This document shows, piece after piece, positions 56,629 through 64,000 of a stretch of 64,000 bases of DNA. The stretch is from Peloplasma aerotolerans (lineage in GTDB: Bacteria; Bacillota_I; Bacilli_A; Acholeplasmatales; Acholeplasmataceae), in contig NZ_JASCXW010000006.1 of NCBI RefSeq assembly GCF_030012175.1, forward strand, positions 1 through 64,000, written 5' to 3'. The notes beneath the pieces were generated by a model. It worked only from the letters and a program-made list of their open reading frames with translations. It was not told the DNA's origin and ran no database searches. Numbering within the stretch: the first letter of the stretch is position 1; each line of letters opens with the position of its first letter. A program made the translations under genes and the position numbers.

Positions 56629-57623
56629 GCGAAAACATGCTAACATTAAGAAATCTTAAAGTCGTTTTTCCAAATGCGAAAGGCATGATTAGAGCAGTTG
56701 AGGGTATTGATCTTGATATTAAAACAGGTGAATGTGTCGCTTTAGTAGGTGAATCTGGTTGCGGTAAGAGTGTAACTTCTCTTGCAATCATGCGTTTATT
56801 AAACTCACCTCCAGCTGTTATGAGAGTTGATTCAATTAATTTAGGTGGTCTTGAGATTAAAAACTTATCTGAACATAAGATGCAAGAAATACGAGGAAAA
56901 GAAATCTCAATCATTTTTCAAGATGCTATGACAGCTTTGAATCCTGTTATGACCATTGGAAAACAAATCGATGAAATCTATATTCGCCATAGTAACATGT
57001 CTAAAAAACAGGCAAGAATTAATACAATCAAATCACTTGATCTTGTTGGCGTTCCTGAAGCAAAATCAAGGGCTAATAATTTCCCTCATCAACTTTCAGG
57101 TGGCATGCGTCAACGTGTCTTAATTGCGTTAGCATTTGCTTGTATGCCTAAATTAATTATTGCAGATGAACCAACTACGGCATTAGATGTAACGATTCAA
57201 GCTCAAGTACTTGAGGTTTTGAAGAATATGCAAAAAATACATGAGGTATCAGCTTTGTTGATTACTCATGATTTAAGTGTAGTTGCCAATATGGCAGATA
57301 CAGTTTATGTTATGTACGCTGGAAAAATTGTCGAAAAAGCATCCGTTAAGGATATTTTTGAAAGCCCTTATCATCCATACACTGAAGCACTCAGCTTATC
57401 AGTCCCCAAACTGTCAGACACAAAACATTCATTCGTTCAAATACCTGATAGTGTTCCTCATCCGATGTTTAAACCAACTGGTTGCTACTTTCATCCAAGA
57501 TGTAATTATGCAACTGAAAAATGTAAGGAAAGAATGCCTTTACTAAAGAAACTTGAAAATGGTAGAGAATACCGTTGTTTCTATCCTAGGAATTTTGAAG
57601 ATAAGAAAGGAGATCACTCATGA
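56625..57623 (+). CDS. oppD: Oligopeptide ABC ATPase OppD
   Basis: 332 residues. Walker A GESGCGKS, signature LSGGMRQRV, Walker B IADEPTTALD, and the C-terminal oligopeptide-transport tail with Cys residues (GCYFHPRCNYATEKC) that binds a [4Fe-4S] cluster in some relatives. Confidence 0.94.
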   Translation: MSENMLTLRNLKVVFPNAKGMIRAVEGIDLDIKTGECVALVGESGCGKSVTSLAIMRLLNSPPAVMRVDSINLGGLEIKNLSEHKMQEIRGKEISIIFQDAMTALNPVMTIGKQIDEIYIRHSNMSKKQARINTIKSLDLVGVPEAKSRANNFPHQLSGGMRQRVLIALAFACMPKLIIADEPTTALDVTIQAQVLEVLKNMQKIHEVSALLITHDLSVVANMADTVYVMYAGKIVEKASVKDIFESPYHPYTEALSLSVPKLSDTKHSFVQIPDSVPHPMFKPTGCYFHPRCNYATEKCKERMPLLKKLENGREYRCFYPRNFEDKKGDHS

Positions 57624-58672
57624 AAGATCAATCTATCATCCTTTCAGTTAAAAATTTATCAGTAGATTTCCCTGTTAAAGGTGGTTTACCTTTTGCAAAA
57701 AAGAAATATGTTCAAGCTGTTACTGATGTCTCCTTAGATATTATAGAGGGGGAAACTTTTGGTGTTGTTGGTGAGTCTGGTTGTGGAAAAAGCACACTTG
57801 CTAACGCAATGATTGGCATGATTAGACCAACAAAAGGTGAGGTCTTCTTCAAAAATCAAAGTTTATTTGAGTTGGATCGAAAATCATTTATTGAAACAAG
57901 AAGACATATGCAAATGATATTTCAGGATCCATATTCATCATTAAATCCTAGATGGAATGTTTTTCAAATTATTTCAGAACCCATGTATATTCGTGGTGGT
58001 TACACTGAAGATGAAATGAAAATAAGAGTTCTAGAACTTCTAAAACTCGTTGGTTTAGATGAGAATGATTTATATCGGAATCCCTCAGATTTTTCTGGTG
58101 GACAAAGACAACGTATAGGTATTGCAAGAGCAATTATCTTAAATCCTGATTTTTTAGTATGTGATGAACCAGTTAGTGCACTCGATGTATCCGTACATGC
58201 TCAAATATTAAACCTTCTAATAGAAATTCAAAAAAAGTTAAACTTAACATATGTGTTTATCTCACACAATCTTGCAGTTGTTAAATGTATTTGCGATAAC
58301 ATGATTATTATGTATCTTGGAAATGTTGTGGAGTCTGGCAAGTCTTCTGTAGTATTTAAGAACCCTCAACATCCTTATACACATGCACTACTATCAGCTG
58401 TTTTGGATATGAATGTTGATAAAAATAAAAAAAGAACTATTTTGAAAGGTGATATCCCAAGTCCAATCGACCCTCCAAAAGGATGCCGCTTCTGGCAAAG
58501 ATGTCCATTTGCTATGGTTGGATGTAAGGATCATAAACCTGATTTAATCGAAATTGAGAAAGACCACCAAGTTGCTTGTTTCAAAGTAACTGGCTTTTCT
58601 CAAGAACAAATTGAACAAGGCTTTGATCAACTAATAGGCGTAACGGTGCTTACTGATGAAAAATCAGAATAA
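57620..58672 (+). CDS. oppF: Oligopeptide ABC ATPase OppF
   Basis: 350 residues. Walker A GESGCGKST, signature FSGGQRQRIG (F in place of L), Walker B VCDEPVSALD, tail GCRFWQRCPFAMVGC. Partner of OppD. Its stop lies inside the next small gene. Confidence 0.94.
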   Translation: MKDQSIILSVKNLSVDFPVKGGLPFAKKKYVQAVTDVSLDIIEGETFGVVGESGCGKSTLANAMIGMIRPTKGEVFFKNQSLFELDRKSFIETRRHMQMIFQDPYSSLNPRWNVFQIISEPMYIRGGYTEDEMKIRVLELLKLVGLDENDLYRNPSDFSGGQRQRIGIARAIILNPDFLVCDEPVSALDVSVHAQILNLLIEIQKKLNLTYVFISHNLAVVKCICDNMIIMYLGNVVESGKSSVVFKNPQHPYTHALLSAVLDMNVDKNKKRTILKGDIPSPIDPPKGCRFWQRCPFAMVGCKDHKPDLIEIEKDHQVACFKVTGFSQEQIEQGFDQLIGVTVLTDEKSE

Positions 58673-59039
58673 GATTCTATTTATGTTTATTATTGGACAA
58701 GTCATTGTTTATACTTTTATCATCATGCTTCAATTAATGCCTAAATCATTATTTTGGATACTTTTGGTATTAATGCATCTTGGTATAATCATTATGATTA
58801 TCAGTAAAAAAAAGTTTATTGCACAAGGCTATCAAGTCAAAATATATTATCATAGAGTCTATCTTTTACTCATTCTATTCTTACCTGTAATGTTTTATAA
58901 ACTTCTTTCTGGACTACTCACTTATAGTGTTAACGACACAATAGTAACTTACTACACAATAGTTATCGCTTCAATAACGATATTACTTTCTTTTTTAAAT
59001 ATCTTAAAATTTTCTGCGTTTCTTTCTATTCATAAATAA
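58656..59039 (+). CDS. Small four-helix membrane protein
   Basis: 127 residues with four hydrophobic segments, no motif. It overlaps oppF by 17 bases without a strong ribosome site, so translation would rely on coupling. Last gene of the opp operon; function unknown. Confidence 0.6.
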   Translation: MKNQNKILFMFIIGQVIVYTFIIMLQLMPKSLFWILLVLMHLGIIIMIISKKKFIAQGYQVKIYYHRVYLLLILFLPVMFYKLLSGLLTYSVNDTIVTYYTIVIASITILLSFLNILKFSAFLSIHK

Positions 59040-59062
59040 AAAAGAACGTTTCCGTTCTTTAT
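59039..59062. terminator. Bidirectional terminator between opp operon and tetR
   Basis: AAAGAACG / CGTTCTTT (59,041-59,048 and 59,053-59,060) with T-runs on both strands; the tetR stop codon lies inside the distal arm. Confidence 0.85.
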
Positions 59063-59673
59063 TCATGTTCGATATTAATTAATCCTTGTTTAATGATTTT
59101 AATGAACCAATGATATTCATCACAAACTTGCTCAGCTGTTAACCTACCTCTTAAAACGGTTTGTACCATCTGCATTTTAAACTGAATCATAAAATTATAT
59201 AGATACATAATACGCTCATCTGAGAGACCTTCTAATTCACTACGATCAATTTGCATAAAGAAATTTGCATAGAACGAATGTCTTCTTCTTAAATAACGAT
59301 CATAATCAAAATTGTTCACATGAGTGTTACTCATAAATTTTGAGACTATTTTTTGATGAGGATAATTTTGAAAAAATTCAATATCTTTGCTTAGTGCACT
59401 TTCCATATACTCAAAAAATGTCATTTTTTTAGAAACAATGCGTTCAAGTTCTTCTTGCTCATAAGCCATTAACGAAAAGTCAAGAAGGTAGTCAAACATG
59501 TCTTCCAAGTCATCAAAGTACATGTAAAAACTTCCCCTAGGTATGTCTGCTTTCTTAACAATGTCAGAGACTGATATCCTCCCATTTGGCTTTTCAAGAA
59601 ATATTGTTTGAATAGCTTCCATAATGCTTGAACGTTTTGTTTCTGGTAGGTTTAAAAAGGTTTCTTTCGGCAT
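59059..59673 (-). CDS. TetR/AcrR-family regulator of the opp locus
   Basis: 204 residues. N-terminal helix-turn-helix with the family pattern (ISVSDIVKKADIPRGSFYMYF) and a diverged C-terminal ligand domain. A 15-bp palindrome in its own promoter matches those of the 50,127 and 51,200 promoters in all but one base, so it is the likely repressor of all three. Ligand unknown. RBS GGGGGT. Confidence 0.92.
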   Translation of the reverse strand: MPKETFLNLPETKRSSIMEAIQTIFLEKPNGRISVSDIVKKADIPRGSFYMYFDDLEDMFDYLLDFSLMAYEQEELERIVSKKMTFFEYMESALSKDIEFFQNYPHQKIVSKFMSNTHVNNFDYDRYLRRRHSFYANFFMQIDRSELEGLSDERIMYLYNFMIQFKMQMVQTVLRGRLTAEQVCDEYHWFIKIIKQGLINIEHE

Positions 59674-59684
59674 AAATTACCCCC

Positions 59685-59713
59685 GTTATGTCACTTTGTC
59701 ATATGTGTTACAA
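59685..59713 (-). promoter_or_regulatory. Promoter and TetR operator 3
   Basis: Minus strand: -35 TTGTAA (59,708-59,713), 17 bp, -10 CATAAC (59,685-59,690). Operator ATGTCACTTTGTCAT (59,688-59,702) fills the spacer, one base different from operator 1. Weaker boxes than operator 2's promoter, as suits a regulator gene. Confidence 0.75.
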
Positions 59714-59824
59714 AAAAAATAAAGGTGTTCGTGTTTCTATTTAATTATATTGTATCAAAAACATATAAGAATAGTCAAATATCAGCGCTTATAAATGAAT
59801 AAATCTTGGTACATTGGAGGAACT

Positions 59825-60898
59825 ATGATAGATTGTTTTTGTTGGTTATCACAATTGATTGGTAAAACGCCACTTACGCAAATTAAATATAGCTATAAAG
59901 GTGAGGAGCGTGTTATATATGCAAAGCTTGAACAATACAATTTAACAGGAAGCATAAAAGATCGTATTGCTTTGCATATACTTCATCAAGCGATTCATTG
60001 TAATGAGTTAAAACCAGGTGATACCATTGTTGAAGTGACAAGTGGAAATACAGGTATCTCCTTTTCTGCTGTCGGAAAAGCTTTAGGATACCCAGTTACT
60101 ATATATATGCCAGATTGGTTGAGTGCCGAACGCATAAACCTCATTAAAAGTTATGGTGCAAAAATTGAACTTGTTTCAAGAGAAGATGGAGGTTTCCTTG
60201 GTGCACTTGAGAAAGTTAAGACGATTAGTCTGAATAGTCCTAATATATTTTTACCTTCTCAATTCTCGAATCAATACAATATTGATGCTCATTACCATAC
60301 AACCGCTAGAGAAATTTGGTCGCAAATGACAAAATCATATCAGAAGCCAGATGCTTTTGTTGCAGGGGTTGGAACTGGCGGAACTGTCATGGGCGTCGGT
60401 AAATATTTTAAAGAAAAAGATCCAACGATAAAGATTTACCCTTTAGAACCAGCAAATTCTCCAACATTATCAACAGGGTGTAAAGTTGGAAAACATAGAA
60501 TACAAGGTATATCAGATGACTTCATCCCTGACCTCATTGATTTTGAATTATTGGATGATGTTATTTCTGTAGATGATGGAGATTCCATCATAATGGCTCA
60601 AAAGTTAGCTTGTTCTCTTGGGATGGGCGTAGGAATATCTTCTGGTGCAAATTTTATAGGTGCTGTAATGGTTCAAAACAAACTTGGAAAAGATGCAGTA
60701 GTCGTTACCGTGTTTCCAGATGATAATAAGAAATACTTGAGTACAGAACTCATGCATGAAGAGTCTATTAAGTCTAATTTTCTTTCTCCTGATATATCTG
60801 ATTTGTCTATCTTATCAACTGCATGCTTAAGTAGGAAATCTGGAGTAACCGGAAATTACAAATCAAAAGAGGTTACTAAAATTAATCCTTTAAAATAG
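59825..60898 (+). CDS. Cysteine synthase-like PLP enzyme
   Basis: 357 residues. Fold-type II beta-substitution enzyme: PLP lysine in TGSIKDRIA, substrate loop TSGNTGIS, phosphate loop [10 protein letters not shown]. Makes cysteine from O-acetylserine or O-phosphoserine, or a related product. Start at 59,825 after TTGGAGG; the longer frame lacks a ribosome site. The last 40 residues are an unusual extension. No serine acetyltransferase gene is adjacent. Confidence 0.88.
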   Translation: MIDCFCWLSQLIGKTPLTQIKYSYKGEERVIYAKLEQYNLTGSIKDRIALHILHQAIHCNELKPGDTIVEVTSGNTGISFSAVGKALGYPVTIYMPDWLSAERINLIKSYGAKIELVSREDGGFLGALEKVKTISLNSPNIFLPSQFSNQYNIDAHYHTTAREIWSQMTKSYQKPDAFVAGVGTGGTVMGVGKYFKEKDPTIKIYPLEPANSPTLSTGCKVGKHRIQGISDDFIPDLIDFELLDDVISVDDGDSIIMAQKLACSLGMGVGISSGANFIGAVMVQNKLGKDAVVVTVFPDDNKKYLSTELMHEESIKSNFLSPDISDLSILSTACLSRKSGVTGNYKSKEVTKINPLK

Positions 60899-60943
60899 GT
60901 TGTGGTTTATAAAAGCTCCTTTTTTGTTATTCTTAAATGATTT

Positions 60944-61132
60944 TTAAAAATGCCTACCAAATGGTAAGCATTTTTTTATAGTTTTTTTGACACAAATCAC
61001 TTGTGCTTTCTCATAATCTTGATGAAGACCTACAGCTAAAGCAACTGAATCTTTATACTTCTTAGTTAGTTGATGAGTAACTTTAAGAAGTTGATAGCCT
61101 ATATGTTTACTAAGAAACTTCTCGAATACCAA
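60944..61132 (-). CDS. Doubtful 62-aa reading frame
   Basis: Opens with TTG right after a stop, no ribosome site, and its 3' end runs into the terminator hairpin. The amphipathic Lys-rich composition looks protein-like, so it might be the remnant of a lost gene, but no family was recognised. Confidence 0.2.
   Translation of the reverse strand: MVFEKFLSKHIGYQLLKVTHQLTKKYKDSVALAVGLHQDYEKAQVICVKKTIKKCLPFGRHF
60946..60972 (+). terminator. Terminator after cysteine synthase-like gene
   Basis: AAAATGCCTACC / GGTAAGCATTTT with one mismatch and a T-run. Confidence 0.8.
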
Positions 61133-61151
61133 TTAGTCATTTTTCAATGTA

Positions 61152-61550
61152 TTATCTATTTTCGAATGTTACAACTAAATCAATTTTAGCAACCTTTTCT
61201 ATCGTTTCATGTATTGAACAATGCTTAGCACCTAATTCTGCTGCTTTCTCCATTTTCTTTTCATCGCTTGGATTATATACTGTCATTTCTATTTTTACAT
61301 AATCAAGTATTGTTGGCGGAGTTTCTCTTTTTGTTCCAGAGACTTTGATGTCTACATCATCAAATGTTAATCTCATTTTATCTGCAACACTTAAAAAGGT
61401 TGCATAAAAACATGAGCCTAACGCACCAAACATTAAGTGATATGGTCTAAGTCCATTATCTTGTCTTCCTAATTTTGTAGTTCCTGTTGGAGATGTCATT
61501 TCTCCCACAAATCTTGAATCAAATTTTAATGTTACATCATCATGTTTCAT
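61152..61550 (-). CDS. OsmC/Ohr-like peroxide-reducing protein
   Basis: 132 residues. OsmC fold with the two reactive cysteines, Cys 47 (GALGSCFYA) and one in AKHCSIHETI, used to reduce organic hydroperoxides. Ohr and YhfA groups share the fold; substrate not certain. A TATACC-N7-GGTATA repeat lies just before the gene. Confidence 0.85.
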   Translation of the reverse strand: MKHDDVTLKFDSRFVGEMTSPTGTTKLGRQDNGLRPYHLMFGALGSCFYATFLSVADKMRLTFDDVDIKVSGTKRETPPTILDYVKIEMTVYNPSDEKKMEKAAELGAKHCSIHETIEKVAKIDLVVTFENR

Positions 61551-61561
61551 ATTCTATACCG

Positions 61562-61580
61562 TATACCCTATTTTGGTATA
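61562..61580. promoter_or_regulatory. Inverted repeat upstream of OsmC gene
   Basis: TATACC-N7-GGTATA. Position next to the start fits a redox-type operator; no matching regulator is identified in the window. Confidence 0.4.
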
Positions 61581-61595
61581 ACTTCCTTTCATGTT

Positions 61596-62192
61596 TTAAT
61601 GTTTATTTTGTTCTTGTTCCCAAAACTTTTTATCTTTTTCTGTAATCTTTCTTACAACTTTGCATGGGTTACCTGCAGCAACCACATTAGATTCTATATC
61701 CTTTACAACAACAGAGCCAGATCCAATGACAACATTACTACCGATGGTTACACCTGGATTGATTACAACATTTCCACCAATCCAAACATCATCACCAATG
61801 GTAACAGTTTTACCATATTCTAATTGTGTATTTCTTACATCTTTATCGATTGGATGTCCTGCTGTATAAATATTAACTCTAGGCCCGAAAAATACGTTAT
61901 GCCCAATTTTTACTTCACCTACGTCAATAATCATGCAATCGTAATTAGCATAGAAGTTATCACCGACATGTATATTAACACCATAGTCACAATAAAAAGG
62001 TTTATTGACTTTAACATTCTGTCCAACTTGCCCGAAAAGTTGAAAAATAAGATCTCTTCTTTTGATTGTATCACTAAACTTTGATGCATTGAAAACATCG
62101 AGAATTGATCTTGCGTTTTGACGCATTTGACGAAGTTCTTCATCAGATGCTAAGTATAGTTTTCCAGATAACATTTTTTCTTTTTCTGTCAT
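61596..62192 (-). CDS. Sugar O-acetyltransferase (LacA/Maa type)
   Basis: 198 residues. Left-handed beta-helix acetyltransferase: helical N-terminal domain, hexapeptide repeats (CDYGVNIHVGDN; VTIGDDVWIGGNVVINPG), catalytic His in TAGHPID. Acetylates maltose, galactosides or similar sugars with acetyl-CoA, often as a detoxifying step. RBS GGAGAT. Confidence 0.92.
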   Translation of the reverse strand: MTEKEKMLSGKLYLASDEELRQMRQNARSILDVFNASKFSDTIKRRDLIFQLFGQVGQNVKVNKPFYCDYGVNIHVGDNFYANYDCMIIDVGEVKIGHNVFFGPRVNIYTAGHPIDKDVRNTQLEYGKTVTIGDDVWIGGNVVINPGVTIGSNVVIGSGSVVVKDIESNVVAAGNPCKVVRKITEKDKKFWEQEQNKH

Positions 62193-62271
62193 GCATGCAT
62201 CTCCATTAAATAGATTGTAATCCCTTATCTATATTAACATAAAGTAATCATTTTTAAATGAGTCATGCACT

Positions 62272-64000
62272 CTATAATAAACTGTAGGATATGTAGTTAG
62301 AAAATTGATTGAAATATATCGTGCCATTAGTCTTCTTATTTAAATTAGGTGTTATGACTCTTTCATCTAGTTCAACAATTGTTTTTATATCTCCATGAAT
62401 ATATGCGTTGATTATGGATATAACTTCTTCTAGTCTTTGTAGGAGTCCACCAATTCTATAAGATTGAATTTCAAAACCGTATCGTTTGTTTTCTAAAATC
62501 CACTGTGCTTTAAAACCTTCATAGAATGCTTTAGTTTTTTTAATAACCTTTTTAATCTTTAATATGATACGTTTTAGCTCATCTATATTTTTACTATGAT
62601 ACGCTTCATAGATTTCTAAACTAAGTGTTGATTTAATTGATAAAACATCTGACAAAAGATAAAGGGTTTGAAACAGATATTGATAAGGTGACTCCTTTAA
62701 AGAAAGTTCCTTTAATGTTTTAGTATGTTTCTTATAATAACCTTTATAGTTTTTTTGTACGCTAATTCGTCTATGTCCAGTTAGTAAATCCTCAAAGAGC
62801 AGATACTTGCTTGGATTGGTTGGTGTATAAAGATTATGTTTATATAACAAGTCAGGACAGTCTAGTTGGAGGAGTTCTTCAAAACTGTAATTAGTCAATG
62901 TTTTCGAATAGACATCTTTATAATCCATATGATAGGACTGGCTACTAATAAATATTAAAGACGGTAAAATAGATAATTGTGCAGCCTCTGAACCATTATC
63001 TCCCCAGGCGGTTAATAGAAAATCTTGGACGTTATTTTCTATAGCAACTTCAATGGCTGGCATCATCGATCTTATGGTAAATAAGTTATGTGGCGTAGAG
63101 CCAATCCATTTCCATGCTCCTCCTGCAAATGAATAGGTTTGTGTCAATTGTTTTAAAGAATCGAATTTGTCTTGATAAGGCTTTTTCTCGGTTCTATAAT
63201 AATCCCAATAGATAAGATTAACATCCTTTGGAACTTGATCAATAACGTCTTTAGTAAATGAAACTTTCTGTTGATTATATGAACCTGTAGCTAGGTGGAA
63301 AAACATGTCAGCCCACATGGATGGTTCATACTTATACTTTTTACATAAACCTAGTACTTGATCTAAGTGTGTCTTCATGATTGCTAATCTATTTTCATAT
63401 CCATTTTGAGCTAGGTATTTACCAAGTCCAAGTTTCCAAGCTTCATCCATACCAATATTTATCTTTTTAGATGTAAAAGCTTCTTTCGTTGTTTTAAGGA
63501 TGTTTTCTATCAATTGATATGTTCTTTCGTTGCCAACTAAAAGGATATCATCGATATCATTGATCAAGCGATACTCAGTGTGTTTAAAGATACCATTAAG
63601 ATGTGCGAGTGTTTGAATACATGGAATAAGTTCTATCCCGTAGATACTTGCAAACGCATCTAGTTCTTTGATATCTGATATGCTATATTTTCCTCGCATA
63701 TAACCATAGAAAGGTTCGTCAATAACTTCCATAACGTCTTCGACATATAGTTCTAAATAGTTATAACCTAATAGAGATAAAATCATGATATATTTTTTAA
63801 TCGTCATGATGTTAGGCACTGCATTTCTTGCTGTATCAAGCATTAGCCCTAATGATTTAAAACTATTGTTCATTTGAATCTCATAATGTGTTTGATCTTG
63901 ATGACTTAGAACATACATCATGGCAGCAAAAAAATGATTGGTATGTTGATAGGTAATCTCGACTTGGTCATCTACTTTTTTAATATGGTAACCTGCAACA
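62272..64000 (-). CDS. Beta-N-acetylhexosaminidase, GH20 (5' end outside window)
   Basis: The frame stays open to base 64,000, so the Met at 63,921 is internal and the N-terminus lies off the right edge. About 576 residues are visible. The GH20 catalytic pair is in INIGMDEAW (Asp-Glu). Upstream residues look like a GH20b beta domain. Releases terminal GlcNAc/GalNAc; no signal peptide can be judged. Fits with GH18 and the nagB remnant. Confidence 0.85.
   Translation of the reverse strand, partial: VAGYHIKKVDDQVEITYQHTNHFFAAMMYVLSHQDQTHYEIQMNNSFKSLGLMLDTARNAVPNIMTIKKYIMILSLLGYNYLELYVEDVMEVIDEPFYGYMRGKYSISDIKELDAFASIYGIELIPCIQTLAHLNGIFKHTEYRLINDIDDILLVGNERTYQLIENILKTTKEAFTSKKINIGMDEAWKLGLGKYLAQNGYENRLAIMKTHLDQVLGLCKKYKYEPSMWADMFFHLATGSYNQQKVSFTKDVIDQVPKDVNLIYWDYYRTEKKPYQDKFDSLKQLTQTYSFAGGAWKWIGSTPHNLFTIRSMMPAIEVAIENNVQDFLLTAWGDNGSEAAQLSILPSLIFISSQSYHMDYKDVYSKTLTNYSFEELLQLDCPDLLYKHNLYTPTNPSKYLLFEDLLTGHRRISVQKNYKGYYKKHTKTLKELSLKESPYQYLFQTLYLLSDVLSIKSTLSLEIYEAYHSKNIDELKRIILKIKKVIKKTKAFYEGFKAQWILENKRYGFEIQSYRIGGLLQRLEEVISIINAYIHGDIKTIVELDERVITPNLNKKTNGTIYFNQFSNYISYSLL

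Noticed and set aside
56169-56914. Two reading frames (113 and 129 aa) opposite oppC and oppD
   Set aside because: Antisense shadows of conserved transporter genes.

Overview
The window is AT-rich bacterial DNA using the ordinary code (TGA is a stop, TGG is Trp). Signal peptides are short and of the lipoprotein type. No outer-membrane or sortase (LPXTG) proteins are seen, and coding is dense with clear AGGAGG-type ribosome sites. Together with fermentative and hydrogen metabolism this points to a low-GC Bacillota/Mycoplasmatota organism, perhaps of the Acholeplasma/Izemoplasma type. That placement is inference. No rRNA, tRNA or CRISPR array was seen.

Layout. 1-8.8 kb: a glutamate dehydrogenase cut by the left edge, an ABC exporter pair, protein isoaspartate methyltransferase, a ferredoxin-fused aldo/keto reductase, an NhaC antiporter, a small lipoprotein, a 5'-truncated AI-2E-type membrane protein and an FMN reductase. 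8.9-18 kb: an orphan solute-binding lipoprotein, a stand-alone GH65 phosphorylase, a methyltransferase, a broken nagB, a GGDEF protein and a membrane protein. 17.0-34.5 kb, minus strand: a nine-gene alpha-glucoside operon. Transcribed from about 34.46 kb it runs surface beta-helix glycosidase, giant glycan-binding lipoprotein, sugar-binding protein, a single-chain fused permease, ATPase, two GH65 phosphorylases, beta-phosphoglucomutase and a LacI regulator. The logic is outside capture and cutting, ABC import, phosphorolysis to beta-glucose 1-phosphate, and conversion to glucose 6-phosphate.

34.7-42.1 kb: small membrane and hypothetical genes, an S41-like lipoprotein, then an SDR, a SnoaL-like protein, LuxC and LuxE, which form a fatty-acyl reduction cluster without luciferase. 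42.4-45.8 kb: a three-gene hydC-hydB-hydA [FeFe] hydrogenase operon (bifurcating type), followed 11 bases later by an IS91-family element (about 45,844-47,612). A solo copy of the element's left end lies at 34,597. 47.8-50.0 kb: a GH18 lipoprotein.

50.1-59.7 kb: a self-contained TetR locus. Three copies of one 15-bp palindrome sit in three promoters: that of a 220-aa protein, that of a lipoprotein plus oppABCDF operon, and that of the TetR gene itself. 59.8-64.0 kb: a cysteine-synthase-like enzyme, OsmC, a sugar O-acetyltransferase and a GH20 enzyme cut by the right edge. GH18, GH20 and the nagB remnant suggest present or past use of amino sugars.
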